Of a DNA stretch of 51,587 nt, positions 17,301-26,610 are shown piece after piece. Under the pieces are notes generated by a model. The model was not told the DNA's origin and ran no database searches. It saw nothing but the letters and a program-made list of their open reading frames with translations. Made by a program: the position numbers and the translations under genes. Origin of the DNA: Mesorhizobium comanense (GTDB lineage Bacteria > Pseudomonadota > Alphaproteobacteria > Rhizobiales > Rhizobiaceae); contig NZ_SCNN01000034.1 of NCBI RefSeq assembly GCF_005503535.1, positions 1 through 51,587 on the forward strand, read 5' to 3'. How positions within the stretch are numbered: position 1 is the first letter of the stretch; each line of letters opens with the position of its first letter.

Positions 17301-20300
17301 TCAGAAGCGCGTCGAGAAGCTTGCCTTGAAGGCGTTTTCCATCGCGCCCGAGGCGAACTGTCCATCATAGGTAAAGCCGAGTCGGCTTGCCTGGCCGATC
17401 GCGAGATCGATGCCCGCCTGCAGCGCCAGGGCATCCCTGGCGATCGGCACGCCGGTCACCGTGAAGCTGTTACCGCCGGCGAACGACAGCTCGGCGGCGG
17501 GCAGGTCGGCGAAGGCGTGCCGCCAGCCAAGCGAGGCGCGCGCTTCCAGCGCCGAGCCGCCGAGCGTGAACGCGCGCGACACCCGGGCGCCGAGCGTGGT
17601 GAACGTGGCATCGTTGCGGAAGCCGCCGGAGGACAACGCCGCCGCCCCGCCATCCTCGCCGAAGCCGCGGGTCGAGAGATGGACATAGGCGAGGCCGGCG
17701 AAGGGTTCGATCTTCATCGCACCGGCATCGAAGGCGCGAGACGCCTCGCCGAACACCTGCACCGTGCTGGCGCCGTAGCTCGCCTTCAACTGCTCGCTGA
17801 AGCCCGCAAAGGCGGGGGCGCGCGTGGTGTCGATGTCGTGATGGCTGTAGCCGGCACCGAACTTCAGTTGCACCGTGTCGATCATGCCGCCGCCATAGGC
17901 CGCAAGATGCACGCTCGTCACCTTCGCCGAGGAGGCGCGGTCATCGACATCCAGCGAGCTTATGCTGATGCCGCCAAGGAAGCCGAGCGTCCAGCCATCC
18001 GCAATGGTCGCATCCGCGCCGGCGAAGAAGGCGCCGGTGCTGGCATCGACATCCCCGGCATTGCCGTCGCTCGCCAGCGAACGGGCAACGCCGGCGCCCT
18101 GCATCCAGAAGCCCCTCGCCCCGGGATAGGCGATCGCGGCGCCGGTCCGGCTCAGCGCCGCGTCGCGCAGCAGGCGGCTTTCGTCGACAAGCAGGCCCGC
18201 GGTCGCCGCGTGCACCTCGCCCGAAAGCTGGTCGAAGGCAAAGCGCGCGCCATCGGCCGAAAGCGGCGCGATGGCATTGTAGACCGGATTGCCGGCGCCA
18301 AGTCCCTCGATGCCGCCGGCCGCCGCCCTCTGGTTCGGCGTTTCCGCGACGGATGAGAAGTCCACGGCATTCCGTGTCAGGGTCAGCACGACATTGTTGC
18401 CGTCATCGCCCGTATAGCTCACGTCAGGCGTCAGGAAGGCATAGACGTGGGTAATGTTGGCGAACTGGCCCGTCACGGCGCCGGCGCCCTGGTTGTCGAT
18501 GATGGTGTAGGTCTGGCTCGGCTGCCAGCCGGTGCCGGTCAGTTCATGCAGGGCAAGCGTGCCGCCGCTGACATCGACCGTGCCCGTCACAACCACCTTG
18601 TCGGCGCTGGTCGGATTGATCTCGACATCGAGCGTGCCGGCCAGCCGGTAATTGCCGTTGATGGTCTGCGTGCCGATCGAGGCACCGGGCGCATGGTGGC
18701 CGCCGGCCTGGATCGTCACCGTGCCGCCGGCCAGCGTGCCGATCGTTCCGGTGCCGCCGAGGGTGGCGCCGCTCGCCACTGTCACGTCGGCTGAACCTAG
18801 TGAACCGTCGACCTGCAGCAGGCCGGCATTGACCGTGGTGGTGCCGAGATAGGTGTTGGCGCCCGACAGGATCAGCTTGCCGGTGCCCTCCTTGGTGAAG
18901 CCGCCCTTGGCCAGCGCCCCGCCGTCGGAGATGATCCCCGAGATCGTCTCGTCGAGATTGAGCGCGCCGGTCTTGAGCGTATGCGCGCCGAGCGTGATCG
19001 CGCCGTCGCCGGAGACGGAGCCGAGCGCCACGCAGTTGCACAGGCCCGCCGCATCGAAGGTCGAGATATCGAGCGTGCCGCCGCTCTGGTTGATGACCTT
19101 GGCGGAAGTCGAGGCATTGTCAGCCCGGAACGCGGTGGTGCCGCCGCTCTCGTTGGTGATCACCGCGCTGCCGGCGCTGCTGCCGGCCAGGAACACGGTT
19201 CTGCCGTTGCCCTGGTTGGTGATGCCGGCTGTGCCGGCGCTCGACTGGTTGTCGAAGACGACCGAACCGTTCTGGGCCGAGATCGTCAGGCTGCCGGCGC
19301 TGACCGGGCCGGCAAAGCGCAGGCTGGGCTTCAGCGTTGCCGCCGGCGCGCCCGTCACCGAAACCCCGCCGGTGCCGAGCGCGCCGTTGGCCGCCGCAAC
19401 GAGCTCGCCCTCCTTGATCGTCGTGCCGCCCTGGTAGGCGTTGGCCGCACCCAGTGTCAGCGTGCCGTCGCCGAGCTTGACGATGCTTCCCGTTCCCGAG
19501 ATGCCGACATTGATGACGGCATTGTTGACCGCGGCGCCCGGATCGGCCGCGACGATGATTTCGGTTGCCGCCGAATTGGTGACCAGCGCGCCGCCGGCGC
19601 CGGCCGACAGCGTGTAGGTCCAGTTGGCCGGATGCGAGACGAAACGCAGGCCGGTGAAGGTCTGCGATCCGACCACGCTGACCGTGCCCGGCGTTCCGGC
19701 GAACACCGCCTTCTGGCCGGCCCAGGCGGCGTTGATGTTGCCGGCGGCATTCGTCCAGTTGGTGTTGGCGCCATTCCAGGTGCCGTTGCCGCCGCTCCCA
19801 TCGGCAATGCCGCTGGGGCTCATATTGGCGCCGTCCCAGTATTGTTCGCCGGCGCCCGTCGCGACCAGCAGGTTGACCACGCCGCTTCCCGCCTGGATCG
19901 ACCAGTCGCCGGGATTGAAGCCTGCCGGCACGGTACCGATCACCAGCCCGTTGTTGGTCAGCGTGCCGCCATAATTGGCGATGCGATAGGTGCCGTTGCC
20001 GAAGCCGCCGGCGTCACTCACCGAAAGCTTGCCGTCCAGCGTCAGCGCGCCGGTGACGTCGAACAGCGGCGTCGTGCTGGCCGCGCCCAGGGAGACGTTG
20101 ATGTTCGAGCTGTCGTTCAGCGTCAAGGAACTGAGCGTCAGGGTCTGGCCGGCGACGCCAATGAGCGTGCCGCCATTGGCGACGGTGGTGGCGCCGACCG
20201 AGCCCGTACCGCCGAGCGCGCCGCCCGAACTGACCTGGAAGGCGCTCGACGCCATCGAGCTGTTGACCATCATCGTGCCGGCATTGACGTTGGTGGTGCC

Positions 20301-22682
20301 GGAGAAATTCTTGGCGCCGCCGAAAATCGTCAGCGTGCCCGAACCCTGCTTGGTGAAGGTCCCGGTGCCGTTTATCTGGCCTTGGTAGCTCGTGTCGGCC
20401 GAAGTGCCCGCCGTCAAAGTGCCGGTCCGGATCTCGAGCCGGCCATAGCCGGAGAGATCGCCCACCGTCTGGTTGAAACCATTGAGGTCCAGCACACCGC
20501 CGCTGCCGATGATGGCGCCCGTCGTCACCAGCCGGTCGTTGCCGCCCAGGATCAGGCTGCCGAAGGTCAGCTTCGTGCCGCCGGTATAGGTTTGCACACT
20601 GTTCAGCGTCAGCGTGCCGTTGCCCGACTTCTCGAAACTCCCCTCGCCCGAGATCACGCCGGAATAAGAGGGTGTGAGGTTGGAATAGAACAGCAGCCTG
20701 CTGTGGTTGACATAATCGCCGGTCAGCGAGCCGTTGCCGAAGATGCCGCCCACGTTCAGCTGTCCGCTGTTGATCGTCGTGCCGCCGCCATAGCTGTTGG
20801 CGCCGGTCAGAGTCGACGTGCCGGTGCCGTTCTTGATCAGTTGGCCGCTACCGGAGATGACGCCGGCATAGCCGAGGCCGAAATCGGTCGAACGGTCGAT
20901 GATCAGCGTGCCGTTGTTGGTGACATTGCCGGTGATGCTGCCCGTCGTGCCGCCATTTCCGAGCTGCAGCACGGCGCCCGCATAGATGGTGGTGACCGGC
21001 GTGTAGGTGTTGTCAGCGGTGAAGATGGTCGTGCCGGCGATGATGTTGACGGCACCGGGTCCGTTACCGTCCAGCTTCGGCGCAAACACGTAATTGCCCG
21101 ACGTGTGGTTGAAATTGACCGCTTGCGGCGCCACGGCGCTGCTGACGAAAATGGCTGTCGAAGCCTCGAGCGTGCCAGGTGCTGCCGCCGCGCTGGCGGC
21201 ATCCGCGCCGATGTTGATCGTGCCCGAGGAGCCGGCCACACCGCCGATGCCGACGCCGCCCGTGCCGCCATTGACCCTGACCACGCCGCCGTTGGCGATG
21301 GTCAGCACGCCCTTGCCGGTCCCGCCCACGACCAGTCCCTGCGAGGCGTTGGCCGGAGAGCCGAGCGTGTCGCTGATCGTCCAGAGCGAACCGGTTCCCG
21401 TCACGGTGACAGTATCCGACGTGGCGGCCGTTGCATCGCTGGCGCTGGAGATAATGGTGTAGCCGGTGTTGAGCTTGCCGCCGCCCGACACGGTCACCGT
21501 CGCCGTCGAATTGTTGGCGTTGCCAAGATAGAGCCGATAGGGGGTGGTGAAGCTGGAACCCGAGCCGTCGATGGTGATCGCCGCCTTGGAATTGGCCGTG
21601 TTGGCGATACGGGCGTCGCCCGCGAGATAGCTGCTGGCGGTGGAATCGATCAGTACCGTGCCGCCGGCCAGCACATTGAGTTCCGAGGTCTGGCTGATCG
21701 ACCCCATCGCCAGCGGCACGTTGTTGTAGACGCCGGTGATCTTCCACTGTGAACCGGCGCCGGTGACCGTGACCTTGCCGTTCACGATGTTGCCGACAGG
21801 CGTGCTCAGGATCGAGTTGGCCGTGCTGGTCACCTGCCCGCCCCCGGAGACGAGCAATGTGCCGGTGCCGACGCCGCCGACCGAGAGGTTTTCGGTCGTC
21901 CACTTGGCGTTGCCCGAAACCGTCGCCGTGCCGACGCCCGTGGCGTTGCCGCCGACATAGCTGAGCTTTGTCGAGGCGGTGGCGTTGTCGAGCAGCTGGA
22001 AATCGCCCTTGCCGTCGGCGCCGATGATGAAGGTGGCGATGCCGGCATTGCTCAAGGTGAGGTCGGAGCCGGTGCCGGTGACCACCAGTTGCCCGTCGGC
22101 ATTGACTGAGCTCTCGCCGATGGTGATGTTGCCGCTGGATACGAGCTTGCCGCCATCCTCGACACGGACGCGGCCGACGGCGCCGGCATCGGCCGATATC
22201 GACAGGAACGTGTTCGTCCATTGCGACCCGGCCCCGGTGATGGTGACCGTGCCCGAGGATGACGGGTTGTTGGCCACGACGGCGCGGTTGGAGGTAACCT
22301 TGCCACCGGCCGAAATGGTCAAGGTGCCAGAGCCATAGTCACCGACGGTGAGGTAGCTGGCGCTGACCGCCAGCGTGCCGGCGCCGGTGACGACAAGCGC
22401 TCCGTTCGTGCCGGCCAGGCTGCCGATGGTGATGGTGTTGGCGAGCGCCCCGGCCGTGCTGATGGTGGCGGTGTTAACGCCCGCGGTGTTGATGGTGAGC
22501 TGGTCGGCGGATGTCGGCACCGATGACGGTGTCCAGTTGCTGGCGCTGAACCAGTTGTTCGAGGACCCGTTCCACGTCAGCGAGGCGCCAAGCGCCAGGG
22601 TCGAACTCGATACCAGCAACGCCGCGCCGGCCAGCGCAAGCGAGGCACGACGGCCCGCGATCGGACGCATTTGACTGCCCAT
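17301..22682 (-). CDS. Type Va autotransporter (adhesin-like) with long beta-helix passenger
   Basis: A 1793-residue protein from ATG 22682; an upstream ATG at 22733 is possible. A signal peptide (RRASLALAGAALLVSSST, cut near LALG) is followed by WNGSSNNWFSASNWTPSSVP, typical of the passenger start in this group. The first half carries many repeats of the type VTGAGSQW...LTVG..G.G.L.I..GG (T5SS/PEP-CTERM-associated repeat), and the second half carries autotransporter-associated strand repeats such as GTGTLTL..ANTYTGGTT. The last 270 or so residues form the outer-membrane beta-barrel, beginning near ARGFWMQGAG and ending with the terminal Phe (SFSTRF). No protease or lipase motif is seen, so an adhesin or biofilm role is likely. 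Confidence 0.92.
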   Translation of the reverse strand: MGSQMRPIAGRRASLALAGAALLVSSSTLALGASLTWNGSSNNWFSASNWTPSSVPTSADQLTINTAGVNTATISTAGALANTITIGSLAGTNGALVVTGAGTLAVSASYLTVGDYGSGTLTISAGGKVTSNRAVVANNPSSSGTVTITGAGSQWTNTFLSISADAGAVGRVRVEDGGKLVSSGNITIGESSVNADGQLVVTGTGSDLTLSNAGIATFIIGADGKGDFQLLDNATASTKLSYVGGNATGVGTATVSGNAKWTTENLSVGGVGTGTLLVSGGGQVTSTANSILSTPVGNIVNGKVTVTGAGSQWKITGVYNNVPLAMGSISQTSELNVLAGGTVLIDSTASSYLAGDARIANTANSKAAITIDGSGSSFTTPYRLYLGNANNSTATVTVSGGGKLNTGYTIISSASDATAATSDTVTVTGTGSLWTISDTLGSPANASQGLVVGGTGKGVLTIANGGVVRVNGGTGGVGIGGVAGSSGTINIGADAASAAAAPGTLEASTAIFVSSAVAPQAVNFNHTSGNYVFAPKLDGNGPGAVNIIAGTTIFTADNTYTPVTTIYAGAVLQLGNGGTTGSITGNVTNNGTLIIDRSTDFGLGYAGVISGSGQLIKNGTGTSTLTGANSYGGGTTINSGQLNVGGIFGNGSLTGDYVNHSRLLFYSNLTPSYSGVISGEGSFEKSGNGTLTLNSVQTYTGGTKLTFGSLILGGNDRLVTTGAIIGSGGVLDLNGFNQTVGDLSGYGRLEIRTGTLTAGTSADTSYQGQINGTGTFTKQGSGTLTIFGGAKNFSGTTNVNAGTMMVNSSMASSAFQVSSGGALGGTGSVGATTVANGGTLIGVAGQTLTLSSLTLNDSSNINVSLGAASTTPLFDVTGALTLDGKLSVSDAGGFGNGTYRIANYGGTLTNNGLVIGTVPAGFNPGDWSIQAGSGVVNLLVATGAGEQYWDGANMSPSGIADGSGGNGTWNGANTNWTNAAGNINAAWAGQKAVFAGTPGTVSVVGSQTFTGLRFVSHPANWTYTLSAGAGGALVTNSAATEIIVAADPGAAVNNAVINVGISGTGSIVKLGDGTLTLGAANAYQGGTTIKEGELVAAANGALGTGGVSVTGAPAATLKPSLRFAGPVSAGSLTISAQNGSVVFDNQSSAGTAGITNQGNGRTVFLAGSSAGSAVITNESGGTTAFRADNASTSAKVINQSGGTLDISTFDAAGLCNCVALGSVSGDGAITLGAHTLKTGALNLDETISGIISDGGALAKGGFTKEGTGKLILSGANTYLGTTTVNAGLLQVDGSLGSADVTVASGATLGGTGTIGTLAGGTVTIQAGGHHAPGASIGTQTINGNYRLAGTLDVEINPTSADKVVVTGTVDVSGGTLALHELTGTGWQPSQTYTIIDNQGAGAVTGQFANITHVYAFLTPDVSYTGDDGNNVVLTLTRNAVDFSSVAETPNQRAAAGGIEGLGAGNPVYNAIAPLSADGARFAFDQLSGEVHAATAGLLVDESRLLRDAALSRTGAAIAYPGARGFWMQGAGVARSLASDGNAGDVDASTGAFFAGADATIADGWTLGFLGGISISSLDVDDRASSAKVTSVHLAAYGGGMIDTVQLKFGAGYSHHDIDTTRAPAFAGFSEQLKASYGASTVQVFGEASRAFDAGAMKIEPFAGLAYVHLSTRGFGEDGGAAALSSGGFRNDATFTTLGARVSRAFTLGGSALEARASLGWRHAFADLPAAELSFAGGNSFTVTGVPIARDALALQAGIDLAIGQASRLGFTYDGQFASGAMENAFKASFSTRF

Positions 22683-22996
22683 TCGAACTCTGCCCCCAAC
22701 GACCTGCGGATCGCTTTTCGACCCACGCAACATCCCCTTGGGCACACCGGCCGGCGGCCCGACTGAGAGGCTAGAGATGCACCTGTCGGGTCGATACCGG
22801 CAGATAGGGACAGATGCGGACAATTCAGGACATGGATTGGCCGGGAGGTACCCCGAGCCATGATGGGGAGCGCCCGACCAGTGCTGTCGGCCGGCGGATT
22901 GGTTCGGGCTGCGAATCAGCGAGCCGTGGTCGGCGCGCCGTGACGGCGGTGGAACAAGACCGCCCTCAGCGCGTTCTATCTGGTTGGGAGGACGCC
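22683..22996. other. 314-base divergent intergenic region
   Basis: It lies between the divergent autotransporter and DUF2270 genes and must hold both promoters. I see a good ribosome site (GGGAGG) before 22997 and GC-rich sequence with a weak imperfect repeat near 22781-22802. I could not assign clear -35/-10 boxes or an operator. Confidence 0.5.
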
Positions 22997-23689
22997 ATGA
23001 ACGATACGCCGGCAACCCCCGTCGGCAGAGCGCTTTCGTCAAGCGAGCTGGTTACCGTCATGTCGCATTTCCTTCGCGCCGAGATTGCCCGCATGGCCGG
23101 CTGGCGCGATCGCATCGACCGCACCAGCAACTGGGCCATCACCGTCGTCGCCGCAATGCTGTCGGTTTCGCTGTCGACGGCCAGCGCCCACCACGGCGTG
23201 CTCCTGTTCGCCATGCTGCTGGTCCTGCTGCTGCTGTGGATCGAGGCGCGGCGCTATCGCTTCTTCGACGTCTACCGCGCACGCGTGCGCCAGTTCGAGC
23301 GCCACTATTTCGCGCAGATCTTTTCCCCGCAGCCGGACTTCGCGTCGGACTGGCTGTTGGTCGTCGGCGAGAGCCTGCGCGCGCCAAAATTCTTGGTCTC
23401 CCAACGCGTCGCGCTGGCCCGCCGCTTGCGCCGCAACTACATCCATCTGATGCTGATCCTGCTGCTCGCGTGGATCCTGAAGCTGTCGACGCCGAGCCTG
23501 CTTGATCAACATGCGCCGGTCGGCTTCGTCGGCACGCTGCGCGAGGCCGTCGGCGCCGCCGCCCTGGGTCCGGTTCCCGGCGGGGTGATCGTCGCGCTGG
23601 TCTCGGTCCTCTATGCCGGCCTGCTCGCGGCCGCCTTCCTGATGTCCGGCGACGATGGCGAACTGTCCTTCGGCGACGTCCATGTCTAA
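22997..23689 (+). CDS. DUF2270 integral membrane protein
   Basis: A 230-residue protein; ATG 22997 has a GGGAGGA ribosome site, whereas the longer open frame upstream has none. Four hydrophobic spans are visible, as two pairs near residues 50-80 and 150-170/195-215. The central segment LLWIEARRYRFFDVYRARVR is the conserved core of DUF2270. The family has no assigned function; members are small inner-membrane proteins common in alphaproteobacteria. The neighbours do not define a role: an autotransporter runs divergently, and an antiporter gene follows 131 bases downstream after short repeats. Confidence 0.8.
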   Translation: MNDTPATPVGRALSSSELVTVMSHFLRAEIARMAGWRDRIDRTSNWAITVVAAMLSVSLSTASAHHGVLLFAMLLVLLLLWIEARRYRFFDVYRARVRQFERHYFAQIFSPQPDFASDWLLVVGESLRAPKFLVSQRVALARRLRRNYIHLMLILLLAWILKLSTPSLLDQHAPVGFVGTLREAVGAAALGPVPGGVIVALVSVLYAGLLAAAFLMSGDDGELSFGDVHV

Positions 23690-23751
23690 GTGAAGTCGAT
23701 GTCTGAGTGAAGTCGATGCCTGAGTTCGGCGTCCGGCATCGACATCAGGCA
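23684..23751 (+). repeat. 17-bp tandem repeat and hairpin after the DUF2270 gene
   Basis: A 17-base unit occurs twice, at 23684-23700 and 23701-23717 (one mismatch), with a partial third copy to 23725. The first unit includes the stop codon. It runs into a 7-base inverted repeat (CGATGCC 23714-23720, GGCATCG 23735-23741) and an overlapping one (TGCCTGA/TCAGGCA, ending 23751). It could be a weak terminator or the product of slippage. Confidence 0.5.
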
Positions 23752-23820
23752 CCAGCCTGCAACGCAAACGCCAGCCGCGCGTTGTGATGGTCAGTCCGCC
23801 GCTGCACTTTGAGGGAACCC

Positions 23821-26154
23821 ATGAACCGGCAACGGGCAACGAGGTCATACAGCGTTGCAGCAATCCTGATTCTGTCTGTTCTCCTGCTCGCGCCGGCCGG
23901 CCTCGCCCTCGCCGCGCAACCGGCCGCGCCCGCCTCGGGCATGGGCGGCTCGGCCGAAGGGCTGTTCGTGGCCGAGATCGTGCTTCTGCTCGTGGTCGGA
24001 CGCGGACTGGGCGAGATTTTCCAGCGCTATGGCCAGCCGGCGATCATGGGCCAGCTGATCGGCGGCATCCTGCTCGGCCCCTCGCTGTTCGGCTTGCTAT
24101 GGCCTGAAGCCCAGCACCTGATCTTCTCCACCGACCCGGCGCAGAAAAGCATGATCGACGCCGTCTCGCAGCTCGGCATCCTGCTGCTCCTGCTGTTGAC
24201 CGGCATGGAGACGGACCTGCGTCTCGTGCGCCGTGTCGGAGCCGCCTGCTTCTCGATTTCGATCACCGGCGTCGTCGTCCCCTTCATCCTCGGCTTCGCG
24301 CTGGCGCAGGTCCTGCCCGCTTCGCTGCTGCCCGACCCGACCCAGCGCATCGTCGCCGGGCTGTTCCTCGGCACGGCGCTGTCGATCTCGTCGGTCAAGA
24401 TCGTCGCCATGGTCGTGCGGGAGATGAACTTCATGCGCCGCAATCTCGGCCAGATCATCATCTCCTCGGCCATCATCGAGGACACGATCGGCTGGCTCGT
24501 CATCGCCGTCACCTTCGGCATCGCCACCAATGGCAGCCTCCAGGTGCTGCCGCTCGTCCTGACCGTGGCCGAAGTGGCGCTGTTCATGGTGTTTTCCTTC
24601 ACCATCGGCCGCCGGCTCGTCTTCACGCTGATCCGCTGGAGCAATGATTCCTTCCGCAGCGAATATGCCGTCATCACGGTCATCCTCGTCATCATGGGCG
24701 TGATGGCGCTGATCACCAACCTGATCGGCGTGCACACCGTGCTCGGCGCCTTCGTCGCCGGCATACTGGTGGGGGAATCGCCGATCCTGTCGGACCATAT
24801 CGAGAGCCAGTTGCGTGGCGTCATCACCGCATTGTTCATGCCCGTGTTCTTCGGCATGGCGGGCCTCTCCGCCGACCTTACCGTGCTGGCCGACCCGAAG
24901 CTGGCGCTGCTGACGCTGGCGCTGGTGGCGATCGCCAGCATGGGCAAGTTCGGCGGCGCTTTCCTCGGCGGCCGGTTCGCCGGCATGTCGATGAAGGAAG
25001 CGACCGCCGTCGGCAGCGCCATGAACGCGCGCGGCTCGACCGAGGTCATCGTCGCCTCGATCGGCCTGTCGATGAACATCCTTTCCCACAACCTCTTCAC
25101 CATGATCGTCACCATGGCCGTCATCACCACGCTTGCCATGCCGCCGATGCTGCGCTGGGCGCTTGGACGCCTGCCGGTCGACAACACCGAGAAGCAGCGC
25201 GTCGACCGCGAACTGCTCGACGAGCATGGCTTCGTCTCCAAGCTGGAACGCCTGCTGCTGGTCGTCGACGACAGCCCGGCCGGCAAGTTCACGGCCTATC
25301 TCGCCGGGCTGGTCGGCGGCGGCGGCGGCATGCCGACCACCCTGCTGCATCTGAGGGACGGCAAGCTCGCCGGGTCTGGCGGCGGCAAGGGCTCGGAACA
25401 GGCGTCACAGCAGGTCAAGAAGGGTGCCGCCAGAAGCGCCAGGGCCGTCAGCAAGGCGGAGGACACGCTTGTCGACAAGGTCCACCTCACCGCCCGCACC
25501 GAACTTGAAGCAAGCGCCGAGACCATCGCCGCCGAGGCGCGCAAGGGCTATGGCCTTCTGCTGGCCGGGCTGGAGAACGCGCTGACCGGCAAGGGCACGT
25601 TCAGCGCCACGCTGAACGACATCAGCAGCGGCTTCGACGGCCCGCTGTGCCTTGTGCTGAACGGCGCCAGATCCACGGGAAGGATGCCCGTGCTGCGCGC
25701 CGGCGCCACCATTCTTATTCCCGTCAATGGCACCGAGGTCGCCCGCCGCGCCGCCGACTTCGCACTGGCGCTGGCACGGCCACACCGGGCTCGCGTCAAG
25801 GTTCTCTACGTCTCGCAGGCCAGGCAAGGCAGCCGGCCGGGCTCGGTCTCGCACCGCCGCGAGGAAGCCGTGCTGAAGGACGTCGCCGATCTCGCGGACC
25901 GGTACGGCGTCGCCGTCGACACGGCCATCCGCACCCGTGCCACGCCGGACAAGGCGATTGCCAGGGAAGTGGCCAAGGGCGCGGCCATGGTGGTGATGGG
26001 CGTCACCCAGCGGCCCGGCGAAGAGCTGTTCTTCGGCGATACGGCGACCGCCGTGCTGGCGGCCGCCGCCTGCCCGGTCGTGCTGCTCGCCAGCGAGCGC
26101 GTCAGGCGCGCCGGAGCCGACACCGATGAGACGGCAACAGAGATCGGTGCCTGA
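23821..26154 (+). CDS. CPA2 cation/proton antiporter with C-terminal universal-stress domain
   Basis: A 777-residue protein from ATG 23821 (GAGGG upstream). A hydrophobic N-terminal segment (about 12-34), possibly a signal sequence, precedes a 12-13-span Na_H_Exchanger domain (about 45-460). Conserved features include GQPAIMGQLIGGILLGPS, SAIIEDTIGW with the carboxylates expected for ion binding, and MNARGSTEVIVASIGL. The cytoplasmic tail holds a degenerate Usp-like stretch (LLLVVDDSPAGKF, about 480-620) interrupted by a Gly/Ser/Lys-rich insert, and a better UspA domain (about 625-765; ILIPVNGTEVARRA, VVMGVTQRPGEELFFGDTA). It likely exchanges K+ or Na+ for H+, with the tail sensing nucleotide. 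It appears monocistronic. Confidence 0.88.
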   Translation: MNRQRATRSYSVAAILILSVLLLAPAGLALAAQPAAPASGMGGSAEGLFVAEIVLLLVVGRGLGEIFQRYGQPAIMGQLIGGILLGPSLFGLLWPEAQHLIFSTDPAQKSMIDAVSQLGILLLLLLTGMETDLRLVRRVGAACFSISITGVVVPFILGFALAQVLPASLLPDPTQRIVAGLFLGTALSISSVKIVAMVVREMNFMRRNLGQIIISSAIIEDTIGWLVIAVTFGIATNGSLQVLPLVLTVAEVALFMVFSFTIGRRLVFTLIRWSNDSFRSEYAVITVILVIMGVMALITNLIGVHTVLGAFVAGILVGESPILSDHIESQLRGVITALFMPVFFGMAGLSADLTVLADPKLALLTLALVAIASMGKFGGAFLGGRFAGMSMKEATAVGSAMNARGSTEVIVASIGLSMNILSHNLFTMIVTMAVITTLAMPPMLRWALGRLPVDNTEKQRVDRELLDEHGFVSKLERLLLVVDDSPAGKFTAYLAGLVGGGGGMPTTLLHLRDGKLAGSGGGKGSEQASQQVKKGAARSARAVSKAEDTLVDKVHLTARTELEASAETIAAEARKGYGLLLAGLENALTGKGTFSATLNDISSGFDGPLCLVLNGARSTGRMPVLRAGATILIPVNGTEVARRAADFALALARPHRARVKVLYVSQARQGSRPGSVSHRREEAVLKDVADLADRYGVAVDTAIRTRATPDKAIAREVAKGAAMVVMGVTQRPGEELFFGDTATAVLAAAACPVVLLASERVRRAGADTDETATEIGA

Positions 26155-26165
26155 GCCGACGCCGG

Positions 26166-26309
26166 CTATATGCCGAAGAACTGCCGCCCGATCATGTAGC
26201 CCAACGCCACCACGACGAGCGGAAAGAGCGCCGGCGCAACCTTGCCCAGCATGGAGCCTTGTTGTTCTTTTGTCGGCGTATAGCGCGCATTGCCGAGATT
26301 CTTGGTCAT
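26166..26309 (-). CDS. Small single-span membrane protein (47 residues)
   Basis: A short reading frame with ATG at 26309 and an AGGGGT ribosome site 5 bases upstream. The product begins MTKNLGNARYTPTKEQQGSM, followed by one hydrophobic helix (about residues 24-42, VAPALFPLVVVALGYMIGRQ). It has one basic soluble head and no cysteines. The good start signal, codon use with G/C third positions and lone transmembrane helix make it a believable gene that standard length cut-offs would miss. It is convergent with the antiporter gene, its stop lying 11 bases after that of the antiporter. Function unknown; small proteins of this type often regulate membrane partners. Confidence 0.65.
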   Translation of the reverse strand: MTKNLGNARYTPTKEQQGSMLGKVAPALFPLVVVALGYMIGRQFFGI

Positions 26310-26331
26310 GCCTACCCCTGGCCTACCCCTG
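26310..26331. repeat. 11-bp tandem duplication over the small gene's ribosome site
   Basis: The unit GCCTACCCCTG occurs twice in perfect tandem, directly upstream of ATG 26309. On the minus strand it supplies two copies of AGGGGTAGGC, so the ribosome-binding sequence is duplicated. Confidence 0.7.
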
Positions 26332-26610
26332 GTCGATCATTTAATTAGTTATCGCTTATTTACAGCACGGCCGAATTAACGGTTTGCAAAGAAATTCGAT
26401 CGAATAGGCGACCATCGCACAGCCCGTGGTCAACCGGCCGGCAGAAAATCAGCGCGGGCTAAGGAACCGAATGACCTGTCCCGGGGTTGTGGCGGTCGGG
26501 ATGCGGTTCTTGTCCACCGAAGCCGGGAAAATACGGCAGCTCGCGCGGTCAAGGGTCACGCGGCCATCGAAGACAAGACGCGCCGATCGCCTGCCGCCGC
26601 GAGGACCGGC
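26332..26610. other. Intergenic region upstream of the HWE kinase, with AT-rich core
   Basis: Bases 26338-26410 are AT-rich (TTTAATTAGTTATCG and neighbours), a likely promoter for the small minus-strand gene. A GGAAC box at 26463-26467 and GGTT at 26485-26488, 17 bases apart, approximate the GGAAC-N16/17-CGTT promoter of the EcfG general-stress sigma factor. That would drive the kinase gene with a leader of about 115 bases. The match is imperfect and tentative. Confidence 0.3.

Noticed and set aside
18981..21752. 923-codon plus-strand open frame opposite the autotransporter
   Set aside because: It is an artefact of regular GC-rich repeats in the autotransporter; composition is Ala/Arg/Asp-rich without motifs.
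17301..22682. Repeated blocks considered as a CRISPR array or minisatellite
   Set aside because: The repeats are degenerate at DNA level, keep one reading frame and match known autotransporter protein repeats.
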